This document shows, piece by piece, positions 7,344 through 15,076 of a stretch of DNA of 25,863 nucleotides. Source of the stretch: an uncultured Clostridia bacterium (GTDB lineage Bacteria > Bacillota > Clostridia > Christensenellales > Aristaeellaceae). Every line of letters begins with the position of its first letter. Within the stretch, counting starts at the first letter, position 1. The stretch lies in assembly GCA_945877525.1 (NCBI GenBank), contig CAMDVP010000013.1:1-25863 (forward strand), written 5' to 3'. The notes below the pieces were generated by a model. The model saw only the letters and a program-made list of their open reading frames with translations. It was not told where the DNA came from and searched no databases. Made by a program: the position numbers and the translations under genes.

Positions 7344-9074
7344 ATGATTCTTTCCATGCGCATGCGTAATGTGGCGCTGATTGAAGAATTGCAGATTGAT
7401 TTTGCTGACGGCCTTCATGTGATGACCGGCGAAACCGGCGCGGGAAAATCGATCGTGGTGGACGCGGTCAATCTGGTGCTGGGCGGAAGGGCCGACCGCG
7501 ACCTGATCCGCACCGGCACGGAAAAAGCCTGGGTTGAAGCCGTATTCGATCCGGGAAACAGCCGCGAGATCGCTACGTTTTTATCCTCTAAGGAGCTGGA
7601 ATGCGAGGGCGGCGTCGTCACACTGTACCGCGAAATCACAAAAAGTGGGCGCAACCTGTGCCGCGTATGCGGGGTAGTGGTGCCTGTGGCGGTGCTCAGG
7701 GAGCTGGCAGCCATGCTGATGGATGTGCACGGACAGCACGAGCATCAGTTTTTGATGGATCCGCGATATCACCTGCGCTTTCTGGATGACAGCGGCGACG
7801 GGGAGCATCATGCTCTGATGGAGCAGGTGGATCAGGCCTATCAGGCTTTCATTGTCAACCACAGGCGCTATGCGAAGCTGGTGAAGGAAAACGAGCAAAA
7901 GCAGTATCGGATGGAAAGCCTGAAAAAATCCCTTGATGAACTGAACAAGGCAAAGCTCAAGCCCGGCGAGGAGGAAGCGCTTACAAAGGAGAAGGAACGC
8001 TTCCGTCATTCGGAGAAGATTGCCCGGGGAATCGAATGCGCCCATCATGCGCTGTCAGCCGCCGAGGAGGGAGAGCCCGCCCTGTCCAGGGTGAAGGAGG
8101 CAGTGCAGGCGCTGCAGGGCCTGAGCAGCCTGGGTGAAGAATATCAGAGCCTGGCTGCGCGGTGCGAAAGCGCCTACTATGAGCTGGAGGAAGCTGCCTA
8201 CGAACTGGGCGGCCTGATGGAAAGCGGCGAGTTTGATCCTCGCCGCGCCGAGCAGGTAGAAGCCCGGCTGGACCTGATCCGCCGCCTGGAGCGCAAGTGG
8301 GGCGAGAGCATTCCGGAGGTGCTGGCGGCCAAGGAGCGCATGCAGGAGGAGTTCGACCACTTCAACAGCCTGGATCAGCAGGTGGCCGCCCTTGGCGCGG
8401 AGCATAAAAAGCTGCTCGCACAGTACCGCGCCCTGGCCCGGCAGCTGACCGAATCCCGCAAGGCCCTGGCCCGGCGCTTTGAGCAGCAGATGATGGCCCA
8501 GCTGTCTGAGCTTGGGATGGAGCGAACCGTCTTTGAGGTGGCCTTTGCCTCGAAGCCGGAGGGGAGGCAGCTGATGCCCCAGGCCCTGGGAGATGACAGC
8601 GTGTCCTTCATGATTTCGCCCAATCCCGGCGAACCCATGAAGCCCCTTTCAAAAATTGCCTCGGGGGGCGAGTTGTCCAGACTGATGCTTGCCATCAAGT
8701 CTCTGGAGGCGGAGCACGGAGGCGTGGGCTGCATGGTGTTTGACGAAATCGACACGGGCATAAGCGGACGCATGGCCCAGGTGGTGGCGGAAAAGATGGC
8801 ATATATTGCCAAAACCCGTCAGGTGATCTGTGTGACGCATCTGCCGCAGATCGCAGCCATGGCTGACCATCAGTTTCTGGTGGAAAAGCGCGTGGAGGAG
8901 GGAAGGACGAACACCACTGTCAGGCGCCTATCCGTGGAGGAACGCGTGGGCGAGGTGGCCCGAATGCTGGGCGGTGCAGATGGCAGCGACACGAGCGCCC
9001 GCAGTCATGCAAGGCATATGCTGGAGCTTGGCACTGCGGTCAAGGGAGAAACTGGCGGGAATGTCAAAAAATAA
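7344..9074 (+). CDS. recN: DNA repair protein RecN
   Basis: An SMC-like ATPase of 576 residues that acts early in double-strand-break repair. The N-terminal ATPase half has MILSMRMRNVALIEELQIDF and the Walker A loop GETGAGKS. DVHGQHEHQFLMDP follows, then a long Glu/Lys/Arg-rich coiled-coil centre. The C-terminal ATPase half has the signature KIASGGELSRLMLAIK, the Walker B segment VFDEIDTGISG and the H-loop VTHLPQIAAMADHQF. AAAGGAG precedes the ATG. Its place after argR is the standard Firmicutes order. No hairpin terminator is visible in the 58 bases after its stop. Confidence 0.96.
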   Translation: MILSMRMRNVALIEELQIDFADGLHVMTGETGAGKSIVVDAVNLVLGGRADRDLIRTGTEKAWVEAVFDPGNSREIATFLSSKELECEGGVVTLYREITKSGRNLCRVCGVVVPVAVLRELAAMLMDVHGQHEHQFLMDPRYHLRFLDDSGDGEHHALMEQVDQAYQAFIVNHRRYAKLVKENEQKQYRMESLKKSLDELNKAKLKPGEEEALTKEKERFRHSEKIARGIECAHHALSAAEEGEPALSRVKEAVQALQGLSSLGEEYQSLAARCESAYYELEEAAYELGGLMESGEFDPRRAEQVEARLDLIRRLERKWGESIPEVLAAKERMQEEFDHFNSLDQQVAALGAEHKKLLAQYRALARQLTESRKALARRFEQQMMAQLSELGMERTVFEVAFASKPEGRQLMPQALGDDSVSFMISPNPGEPMKPLSKIASGGELSRLMLAIKSLEAEHGGVGCMVFDEIDTGISGRMAQVVAEKMAYIAKTRQVICVTHLPQIAAMADHQFLVEKRVEEGRTNTTVRRLSVEERVGEVARMLGGADGSDTSARSHARHMLELGTAVKGETGGNVKK

Positions 9075-9089
9075 ACGAGCATATTTTCG

Positions 9090-9107
9090 ACAAAGTTGAA
9101 ACTTTGT
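9090..9107. promoter_or_regulatory. 18-bp operator-like palindrome upstream of the rnf promoter
   Basis: ACAAAGTT-GA-AACTTTGT is a perfect inverted repeat with 8-bp arms and a 2-bp centre. It ends 25 bp before the -10 box, so it covers about -55 to -38 relative to the predicted start. That suits a regulator binding next to or just upstream of polymerase. It does not match the Rex or Fnr sites I know, so the regulator is unknown. Confidence 0.55.
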
Positions 9108-9129
9108 ATGTACGAATCCGGGTAAAGTA

Positions 9130-9138
9130 TGCTATAAT
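9130..9138 (+). promoter_or_regulatory. Extended -10 promoter of the rnf operon
   Basis: A perfect -10 TATAAT (9133-9138) is preceded by TG at 9130-9131 (TGCTATAAT). There is no good -35 hexamer at 16-18 bp, so activity probably relies on the extended -10 and perhaps an activator. The predicted start near 9145 gives a 5' leader of about 70 nt before the rnfC GTG; I see no strong structure in it. The gap from recN to rnfC (9075-9214) otherwise holds only the palindrome at 9090-9107. Confidence 0.7.
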
Positions 9139-9214
9139 AGACTTGTCTGAACATTGATCGTGCCAGGCGTATTTGTGCGCCGTCAGGCACGGTTTGGAAG
9201 GGGGACCCATATCC

Positions 9215-10558
9215 GTGTTTGGAACCCATCTGTTTCCCGGCGGCATCCATCCTCATGAGGGCGTCAACGGCAAGAAGGTGAACAGCGGCAACGCCATTCG
9301 AGAGCTGCCTGCTCCGCCCCGCGTCATCATCCCGCTGTCGCAGCACATCGGCGCGCCTGCCAAGGCTGTGGTCAAGAAGGGCGACCATGTAAAGATCGGT
9401 CAGCTCATCGGCGAGGCCGGCGGCTTTGTGTCCGCACCGGTACACGCTTCCGTGTCCGGCACAGTCTGGGATGTGCAGCCCTGCCTGCTGGCCAGCGGCG
9501 TGACGGCCCCTGCCGTCATCATCGACAACGACTATCAGGAGGAGTGGGTTGAGCTTACGCCCTCCGCGCATCCCGAAACCCTTTCCGCGGATGAACTGCG
9601 GCAAATCGTGCGCAATGCGGGCATCGTGGGCATGGGCGGCGCAACCTTCCCCACGGCGGTCAAGCTCAGCCCCGCCCAGGGCACGACCATTGAGAAGCTG
9701 GTCATCAACGGCGCGGAGTGCGAGCCGTACCTGACCGCTGACCATCGGCTGATGCTGGAGAAGGCTCCGCAGATCATCGACGGCATCCGCCTGATGATGC
9801 TGGCGCTGGACGTGAAGGAAGCCATCATCGGCGTGGAGGACAACAAGCCCGATGCTATTGCCGCGCTGTCCTCCGCAGCCTCCGCCACCGAGGGAATCAC
9901 CGTGCGGGCCCTGCCTGTGCGCTATCCCCAGGGCGGTGAGAAGCAGCTGATCTACGCTGTAACACGGCGCAAGGTCCCCACCGGCGGCCTGCCCATTGAC
10001 GTGGGCGTGGTGGTGTGCAATGTTGGCACGGTGTACGCCGTGGATCAGGCGATCCGCGAGGGACGCCCGCTGATTGACCGCGTGACCACCGTTGGCGGTC
10101 TGGTGAACAACCCCGGCAACTTCCTGGTGCGCATCGGCACCACGGTGGAATACCTGCTGGACGCCTGCGGCGGATTGCAGAGCGGCGTGAAGCAGCTGAT
10201 TTCCGGCGGCCCCATGATGGGCATGGCCATTGCCCGCACGGATATTCCGCTGACCAAGGGATCCTCCGGCGTGCTCGCCCTGGGCGAGGAGGCCATGGAG
10301 CCCAAGGAAAGCGCCTGCATCCGCTGCGGCCGCTGCATGCGCGCCTGCCCCATGAAGCTGGCCCCTGCCAAGCTTGACGCGCTGGCCCGTGCGGACCGCT
10401 TTGAGGATGCAGCCAAGGCCGGCGCCATGAGCTGCCTTGAATGCGGCGCCTGCACCTATGTCTGCCCCGCCAAGCGTAGCCTGACCCAGTCCTGCCGCAC
10501 CGTGAAAAAGGTTATCAACACCCGCCGCAAGCAAGCGGCTGCCAAGAAGGAGGGCTGA
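9215..10558 (+). CDS. rnfC: Rnf complex subunit RnfC (NADH/flavin/Fe-S subunit)
   Basis: The peripheral subunit of the Rnf ferredoxin:NAD+ oxidoreductase, where NAD is reduced at FMN. It starts with the RnfC N-terminal motif FGTHLFPGGIHPHEGV. A biotinyl-like fold follows (VKKGDHVKIGQLIGE), then the Rossmann/FMN domain with GMGGATFPTAVKL, LVINGAECEPYLTADHRLM and YPQGGEKQLIYAV. Near the C-terminus are two [4Fe-4S] motifs, CIRCGRCMRACP and CLECGACTYVCP. The GTG at 9215 is used because GGAAGGGGG lies ten bases upstream; an in-frame TTG at 9173 has no such site. The product is 447 residues, normal for the family. It is the first gene of the operon and lies 7 nt before rnfD. Confidence 0.95.
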   Translation: MFGTHLFPGGIHPHEGVNGKKVNSGNAIRELPAPPRVIIPLSQHIGAPAKAVVKKGDHVKIGQLIGEAGGFVSAPVHASVSGTVWDVQPCLLASGVTAPAVIIDNDYQEEWVELTPSAHPETLSADELRQIVRNAGIVGMGGATFPTAVKLSPAQGTTIEKLVINGAECEPYLTADHRLMLEKAPQIIDGIRLMMLALDVKEAIIGVEDNKPDAIAALSSAASATEGITVRALPVRYPQGGEKQLIYAVTRRKVPTGGLPIDVGVVVCNVGTVYAVDQAIREGRPLIDRVTTVGGLVNNPGNFLVRIGTTVEYLLDACGGLQSGVKQLISGGPMMGMAIARTDIPLTKGSSGVLALGEEAMEPKESACIRCGRCMRACPMKLAPAKLDALARADRFEDAAKAGAMSCLECGACTYVCPAKRSLTQSCRTVKKVINTRRKQAAAKKEG

Positions 10559-10565
10559 GCGAACC

Positions 10566-11507
10566 ATGCAAAAGAATCTTGCCGTTTCCTCCTCGCCACA
10601 TCTTCGTTCCGGCGCGTCCACGCGGCGGATTATGCAGGAGGTATGTCTGGCGCTGGCTCCGGCAGGCATCGCGGGTATCGTGCTGTACGGCGCGCATGCC
10701 GCCGCGCTGATTGCCGCCTCTGTCATTACCTGTGTGCTGAGCGAGTTTATCTACCAGAAGCTTGCCAGGGAAAAGAGCACCATCGGCGACTGGAGCGCCG
10801 TGGTCACAGGCCTTCTGCTGGCCTATAACCTGCCCGCGAATGCGCCTGTCTGGCTGGCCGTGGTAGGCGGCGTCATTGCCATCGTGCTGGTCAAGCAGAT
10901 GTTTGGCGGCATTGGCTCCAACTTCATGAACCCCGCCCTGACGGCCCGCGCCATCCTGTTTGTCAGCTGGTCGAGCCTGATGTCCTCCTATCCGCAGACC
11001 ACCTTCGCGGTGGACGCCACCTCATCCGCCACACCCCTGGCGCTGATGGGCGCGGGGAGCGTAACAGATGTGAGCCTGTGGAACCTGATGATCGGCAACT
11101 GCGGCGGCGTGCTTGGCGAGACCTGCAAGCTGGCCATCATTGCCGGCGGCGTGTACATGCTGATTCGCCGCATCATTGACTGGCGCATTCCGGTGACCTT
11201 CATTGGTACGGTGTTCCTGTGCTACCTGCTCAAGGACGGCGCAGAGATGGCCGTATACCAGATCTTCGCCGGTGGCCTGATGCTGGGCGCGTTTTTCATG
11301 GCGACGGATTACGCCACCAGTCCTGTCACAGGCATTGGCAAGCTGATCATGGGCGTTGGCTGCGGTATCCTGCTGTTTGTCATCCGCGCCTATGCCTCCT
11401 ATCCGGAAGGATGCAGCTTTGCGATTCTGTTCATGAACGTTGTCACCCCGCTGATTGACAAGTTCACGGCGCCCAAGCCTTTTGGGGAGGTGAAGCAGCA
11501 TGGCTAA
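10566..11507 (+). CDS. rnfD: Rnf complex membrane subunit RnfD
   Basis: An integral membrane subunit of 313 residues related to NqrB. Many hydrophobic helices are visible, as are GDWSAVVTGLLLAYNLP, GGIGSNFMNPALTARAIL and DATSSATPLA. Thr156 in SSAT is the likely attachment residue for covalently bound FMN, by analogy with RnfD/NqrB. The C-terminal half has MATDYATSPVTGIGK and YPEGCSFAILFMN, also typical. Its last 8 nt overlap rnfE, where most bacteria have rnfG between the two genes. Confidence 0.95.
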   Translation: MQKNLAVSSSPHLRSGASTRRIMQEVCLALAPAGIAGIVLYGAHAAALIAASVITCVLSEFIYQKLAREKSTIGDWSAVVTGLLLAYNLPANAPVWLAVVGGVIAIVLVKQMFGGIGSNFMNPALTARAILFVSWSSLMSSYPQTTFAVDATSSATPLALMGAGSVTDVSLWNLMIGNCGGVLGETCKLAIIAGGVYMLIRRIIDWRIPVTFIGTVFLCYLLKDGAEMAVYQIFAGGLMLGAFFMATDYATSPVTGIGKLIMGVGCGILLFVIRAYASYPEGCSFAILFMNVVTPLIDKFTAPKPFGEVKQHG

Positions 11508-12141
11508 TGAAAAGAAGGGTTTCTTCAGCGTTTTTCTCAATGGCCTGATTTGGGAAAATCCCACGTTTACCCTGATGCTGGGCATGTGCCCCACCCTGGC
11601 CATCACCACCGCCGGCTCCAACGGCATTGGCATGGGCCTTGCGACGACCTTCGTGCTGGTGTGCTCCAACCTGTTCATTTCCCTTTTGCGCAAGGTCATT
11701 CCCGATAAGGTGCGCATTCCTGCGTTTATCGTGGTCATTGCGTCCTTCGTGACCATTCTGGAAATGCTACTCAAGGCTTTCCTGCCTGACCTGAGCGAAG
11801 CGCTGGGTATGTACATTCCCCTGATTGTGGTGAACTGCATCATCTTCGCTCGCGCCGAGGCGTTTGCCTTCAAGAATGGCCCCGTGGCTTCCGTGGCTGA
11901 TGGTTTGGGCATGGGTCTGGGCTTCACCTGCGCCATCACCATTCTCAGCTGCATTCGTGAGTTGCTGGGCAACGGTACCGTCTTCGGAGCGGTCGTGATG
12001 CCCGCCAGCTATCAGCCCATGGGCATCATGCTTAACGTGCCCGGCGGCTTTGTGACCCTTGGCCTGCTGCTGATTCTGGTGAACGCCATCAAGAAGCTGG
12101 CTGCGAAGAAATCCGCCGCCCGGAAGGAGGGTCTGGCATGA
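11500..12141 (+). CDS. rnfE: Rnf complex membrane subunit RnfE
   Basis: An integral membrane protein of 213 residues, homologous to NqrD. Motifs are NGLIWENPTFTLMLGMCPTLA, IPAFIVVIASFVTILEM, LGMYIPLIVVNCIIFARAEAFA and the charged loop CIRELLGNGT. RnfE and RnfA form the pseudo-symmetric core that carries the membrane iron-sulphur centre and takes part in Na+ or H+ movement. GGGGAGG precedes the start inside rnfD. The stop overlaps the start of rnfA (ATGA), so translation is coupled. Confidence 0.95.
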   Translation: MANEKKGFFSVFLNGLIWENPTFTLMLGMCPTLAITTAGSNGIGMGLATTFVLVCSNLFISLLRKVIPDKVRIPAFIVVIASFVTILEMLLKAFLPDLSEALGMYIPLIVVNCIIFARAEAFAFKNGPVASVADGLGMGLGFTCAITILSCIRELLGNGTVFGAVVMPASYQPMGIMLNVPGGFVTLGLLLILVNAIKKLAAKKSAARKEGLA

Positions 12142-12716
12142 ATACCTATCTGACGATTCTGGTCGGTTCGCTTCTGGTGAACAACTTTGTCATGAACAAG
12201 TTTCTGGGCATCTGCCCCTTCCTGGGCGTGTCCAAGAAGTTCGACACCGCGCTGGGCATGGGCCTGGCCGTGACCTTCGTGATGACGCTGGCCTCCTTCG
12301 TGTCCTGGCTGGTGGAGCACTTCCTGCTGATGCCCCTCGACCTGACCTATCTGCGCACAATCGCCTTCATCCTGGTGATTGCCGTGCTGGTGCAGGTGGT
12401 GGAGATGGCGCTGAAGAAGCTGTCCCCCTCGCTGTATCAGGCCCTGGGCGTATATCTACCCCTCATCACCACCAACTGCGCCGTGCTGGGCGTGGCCATT
12501 CTGAACTCTGACAATGGCTACAACCTGCTGGAAAGCACCGTCAGCGGCTGCTGCGCGGCCCTGGGTTTTACCCTGGCGATGGTACTGTTTGCCTGCATTC
12601 GTGAGCGGCTGGCCCTGTCCAGAATGCCCAAGTGGATGGACGGCTTCCCCGGCGCGCTGATCACTGCCGGCCTGATGGCTGTGGCCTTCGCGGGCTTCGG
12701 CGGGCTGATTTCCTGA
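12138..12716 (+). CDS. rnfA: Rnf complex membrane subunit RnfA
   Basis: An integral membrane protein of 192 residues, homologous to NqrE. Motifs are NNFVMNKFLGICPFLGVSKK, TIAFILVIAVLVQVVEM, ALGVYLPLITTNCAVLG and the last-helix pair FACIRERL / ALITAGLMAVAF. The cysteines in GICPFLG and TTNCAVLG are those proposed to hold the membrane [2Fe-2S] centre together with RnfE. The ATG overlaps the rnfE stop by 4 nt and follows GGAAGGAGG. Six membrane segments are expected. Confidence 0.96.
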   Translation: MNTYLTILVGSLLVNNFVMNKFLGICPFLGVSKKFDTALGMGLAVTFVMTLASFVSWLVEHFLLMPLDLTYLRTIAFILVIAVLVQVVEMALKKLSPSLYQALGVYLPLITTNCAVLGVAILNSDNGYNLLESTVSGCCAALGFTLAMVLFACIRERLALSRMPKWMDGFPGALITAGLMAVAFAGFGGLIS

Positions 12717-12731
12717 TGTGGAGGTAGAGAC

Positions 12732-13934
12732 ATGGACATTTTGTACGCTGCTCTGGTGCTTGGCGGCATGGGCCTGATTTTCGGCGGGCTGCTGACACTG
12801 ACCTCCAAGATCTTCGCTGTTCCCACTAACCCCAAGCGCGACGCCATCCGCGAGGTGCTGCCCGGCGCGAACTGTGGCGGCTGCGGCTATCCCGGCTGCG
12901 ACGGCTGCGCAGATGCTATCGCGGAGGGCAAGGCGCCCATTGGAGCCTGCCCCGTGGGCGGCGCGGCAGTTTCTGAAAAGATTGCCGCTATCATGGGCGT
13001 CGAGCCCGCGGACGCTTCCGCCAAAAAGGTAGCCCGGGTTATCTGCCAGGGCAACATTGAACAATGCAAGACGAAATTCAACTATACCGGCATCCAGGAT
13101 TGCGTGTCCGCCTCGCTGGTCAGCGACGGCAACCGTGCCTGCAAGTATGCCTGTCTGGGCCTGGGAACCTGCGTGAGGACCTGCCCCTTCGGCGCGATTC
13201 ACATTGACGAGCGGCTTAAAATTGCCGTGGTGGATGAGGAAAAGTGCGTGGCCTGCGGCAAGTGTGTAGCTGCCTGTCCCAAGGGCGTGCTGGACCTGCA
13301 GCCTGTCAATCAGCCTGTGCGGGTTATGTGCCGCGCCGCTGAGGAGGGCTATGTGGTCAGCGACAACTGCCGTGCGGGCTGCATTGGCTGCGAACGCTGC
13401 GCCATCGCCTGCAAGTTTGGCGCAATCACCATGAAAAACCATCTTCCTGTGATTGACAAGGAAAAGTGCGTGGGCTGCATGATGTGTGCAGAATCCTGCC
13501 CCACCGGCGCTATCTGGGCCGACTGGGATCATCGCAAGGTGGCTGAGATCGACAAGAACGAGTGCATCGGCTGTGGTATGTGCAAGCGTCAGTGCCAGTT
13601 TGAGGCCATCAACGGCGAACGGAAGATGCCTCATGAGGTTACCCCTGCCTGCACTGGATGTGGAGCTTGCGCTGAAAAGTGCCCCAAGAAGTGCATCACC
13701 ATGAAGGTACGCGAGCATACCCGCGACCGCAACGCCAAAGTAGGCACTACGCCCGAGCCTGTCATGGCCGTGAAGCCTGAGGCGTCCGCCAAGCCTGCCC
13801 GTACCCCTGAGATGGAAGCAAAGATTCAGGCTGCGCTGGCTGCCAAGGCTGCCCGTGAAGCTGCCAAGCAGGGCGACGCCATGAAGGACAATGAAACTCC
13901 CGTCCAGAAGGCGGAAGCTACAAAGGCTGAATAA
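12732..13934 (+). CDS. rnfB: Rnf complex polyferredoxin subunit RnfB, extended
   Basis: The ferredoxin-accepting subunit. One N-terminal membrane helix (about residues 4-24) is followed by the RnfB-type cluster, with Cys48, Cys51 and Cys56 and a later Cys in GACPVGG. I then count six ferredoxin-type cysteine motifs: CKYACLGLGTCVRTCP, CVACGKCVAACP, CIGCERCAIAC, CVGCMMCAESCP, CIGCGMCKRQC and CTGCGACAEKCP. The protein ends in about 75 residues rich in Ala, Lys and Glu that look helical or disordered. At 400 residues it is about twice E. coli RsxB, which has two such motifs after its N-terminal cluster. GGAGGT precedes the ATG. It is the last gene of the operon, with a terminator 12 nt after its stop. 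Confidence 0.95.
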   Translation: MDILYAALVLGGMGLIFGGLLTLTSKIFAVPTNPKRDAIREVLPGANCGGCGYPGCDGCADAIAEGKAPIGACPVGGAAVSEKIAAIMGVEPADASAKKVARVICQGNIEQCKTKFNYTGIQDCVSASLVSDGNRACKYACLGLGTCVRTCPFGAIHIDERLKIAVVDEEKCVACGKCVAACPKGVLDLQPVNQPVRVMCRAAEEGYVVSDNCRAGCIGCERCAIACKFGAITMKNHLPVIDKEKCVGCMMCAESCPTGAIWADWDHRKVAEIDKNECIGCGMCKRQCQFEAINGERKMPHEVTPACTGCGACAEKCPKKCITMKVREHTRDRNAKVGTTPEPVMAVKPEASAKPARTPEMEAKIQAALAAKAAREAAKQGDAMKDNETPVQKAEATKAE

Positions 13935-13946
13935 CGGATCCATTGC

Positions 13947-13977
13947 GGCCCTTGCCCAAGCGGCGAGGGCCTTTTTT
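13947..13977 (+). terminator. Intrinsic terminator of the rnf operon
   Basis: A 10-bp stem (GGCCCTTGCC with GGCGAGGGCC, one G-U pair) and a 5-nt loop CAAGC are followed by six T residues. It lies just after the rnfB stop. Confidence 0.93.
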
Positions 13978-14010
13978 CGTAGACTGGCCGCGAAAATCCT
14001 TGAAAATGCT

Positions 14011-14080
14011 GGTATGCAACCCGAGGTTGACAAATTGTCAGGCTGGAAGCATGGCATGCAACCGGGAAATCGGGTATGCT
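14011..14080. promoter_or_regulatory. Candidate promoter/operator region of the XRE regulator
   Basis: A consensus -35 TTGACA (14027-14032) is embedded in the palindrome TGACAA-A-TTGTCA (14028-14040). No convincing -10 is seen 16-18 bp downstream. The motif GGYATGCAAC occurs at 14011 and 14053, with shorter forms GGTATGC at 14073 and 14108. Together these look like operator elements for autoregulation by the downstream helix-turn-helix protein. The rest of the 176-nt gap from rnfB holds only the terminator. Confidence 0.45.
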
Positions 14081-14110
14081 TTCGGCATTCCGAAGAAAGG
14101 TGGTTACGGT

Positions 14111-15076
14111 ATGCAAACAGGAGAAAAGCTAATGGAGCTTCGCAAGAAGCAAGGATGGTCTCAGGAAGAGCTGGCTGAGCGACTGGGCGTGTCTCGCCAG
14201 GCGGTGAGCAAGTGGGAGAGCGGTCAAACCTTGCCGGACATGGATAAGGTGCTGCTGCTCAGTGAAGTATTCGGTGTATCCACAGATTATCTGCTGAAAG
14301 AGGATGTTATGGTCACGGGTGATAGCGCGTCAGCCGTACGGCTGGTAACAGGCGAGGAAGCGGAGGCATTTCTTCAGGTAAAGAGGCAGACGGCGGGATG
14401 CATTGGCCTGGCTGCCAGCGCGTGCATTCTGTCGCCGGTGTGCCTGCTGCTGTTGGCCGCAGGGCAGAGCAGCGGTACGTTTGCCATCAGCGGCGGCATG
14501 GCTGCGGGAATCGGACTGGCTGTGCTGCTGGTCATCGTGGCGGCGGCCGTGTACTGCTTCATCACCTGCGGCATGAAAACCAGACCATTCCACAGCCTTG
14601 ATGAAGAGGATATTCGACTGGATCGCAGCGTAGCCGATATGGTTCGTCAGCGCCGTGAGGAATTTGCTCCTGCCTATGGCCGTCAAAATGCGGCAAGCGC
14701 CTGCCTGTGCGTGGTAGCGGCCATCCCGCTGCTGGTGGCGGCACTGCAGGGCGACGGCGAGATGCTGATTGTCTCCGCCCTGTGCGTTACGCTGCTGCTG
14801 GTGGCTATTGCCGTATACGGCTTCATTCGGGTGGGCGTCGTGTGGCACAGCATGCAGACCCTGCTCCAGGAGGGCGAGCATACCTCCGGGGTGAAGAAGA
14901 ACCGCCGTGCCATTGCCGTCTTTTCCACGGCGTATTGGCTTGTGGCCACGGCGGGCTTTCTGATTCTTGTTGAGGTGGACGGAGGTTGGCAGAGCACGAG
15001 GCTTTACTGGCCTGTGGCTGGCATTCTTTTCGGTGCAGTGATGGTTGTCATGGCGGAGGTTGCCCGCCGGAAATGA
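14111..15076 (+). CDS. XRE-family helix-turn-helix regulator with C-terminal membrane domain
   Basis: The protein has 321 residues. Residues 1-60 are a Cro/CI-type helix-turn-helix: ELRKKQGWSQEELAERLGVSR, QAVSKWESGQTLPD, VFGVSTDYLL. After a linker come about six hydrophobic segments, near residues 95-118, 128-152, 195-212, 217-242, 268-292 and 298-318. The regulator would therefore sit in the membrane and could sense a membrane or envelope signal. Such XRE-membrane fusions are common in Clostridia and mostly uncharacterised. The ATG is chosen because GAAAGGTGG lies 7 nt upstream and the helix-turn-helix begins there; the open frame extends further up without homology. The stop codon directly abuts the stop of the opposing gene, so read-through transcripts would overlap. 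Confidence 0.88.
   Translation: MQTGEKLMELRKKQGWSQEELAERLGVSRQAVSKWESGQTLPDMDKVLLLSEVFGVSTDYLLKEDVMVTGDSASAVRLVTGEEAEAFLQVKRQTAGCIGLAASACILSPVCLLLLAAGQSSGTFAISGGMAAGIGLAVLLVIVAAAVYCFITCGMKTRPFHSLDEEDIRLDRSVADMVRQRREEFAPAYGRQNAASACLCVVAAIPLLVAALQGDGEMLIVSALCVTLLLVAIAVYGFIRVGVVWHSMQTLLQEGEHTSGVKKNRRAIAVFSTAYWLVATAGFLILVEVDGGWQSTRLYWPVAGILFGAVMVVMAEVARRK

Noticed and set aside
9005..10726. A 573-codon minus-strand open frame over rnfC
   Set aside because: Antisense shadow of rnfC; it covers the rnf promoter region and has no family features.
12456..14057. A 533-codon minus-strand open frame over rnfA/rnfB
   Set aside because: Antisense shadow spanning two recognised genes and their terminator.
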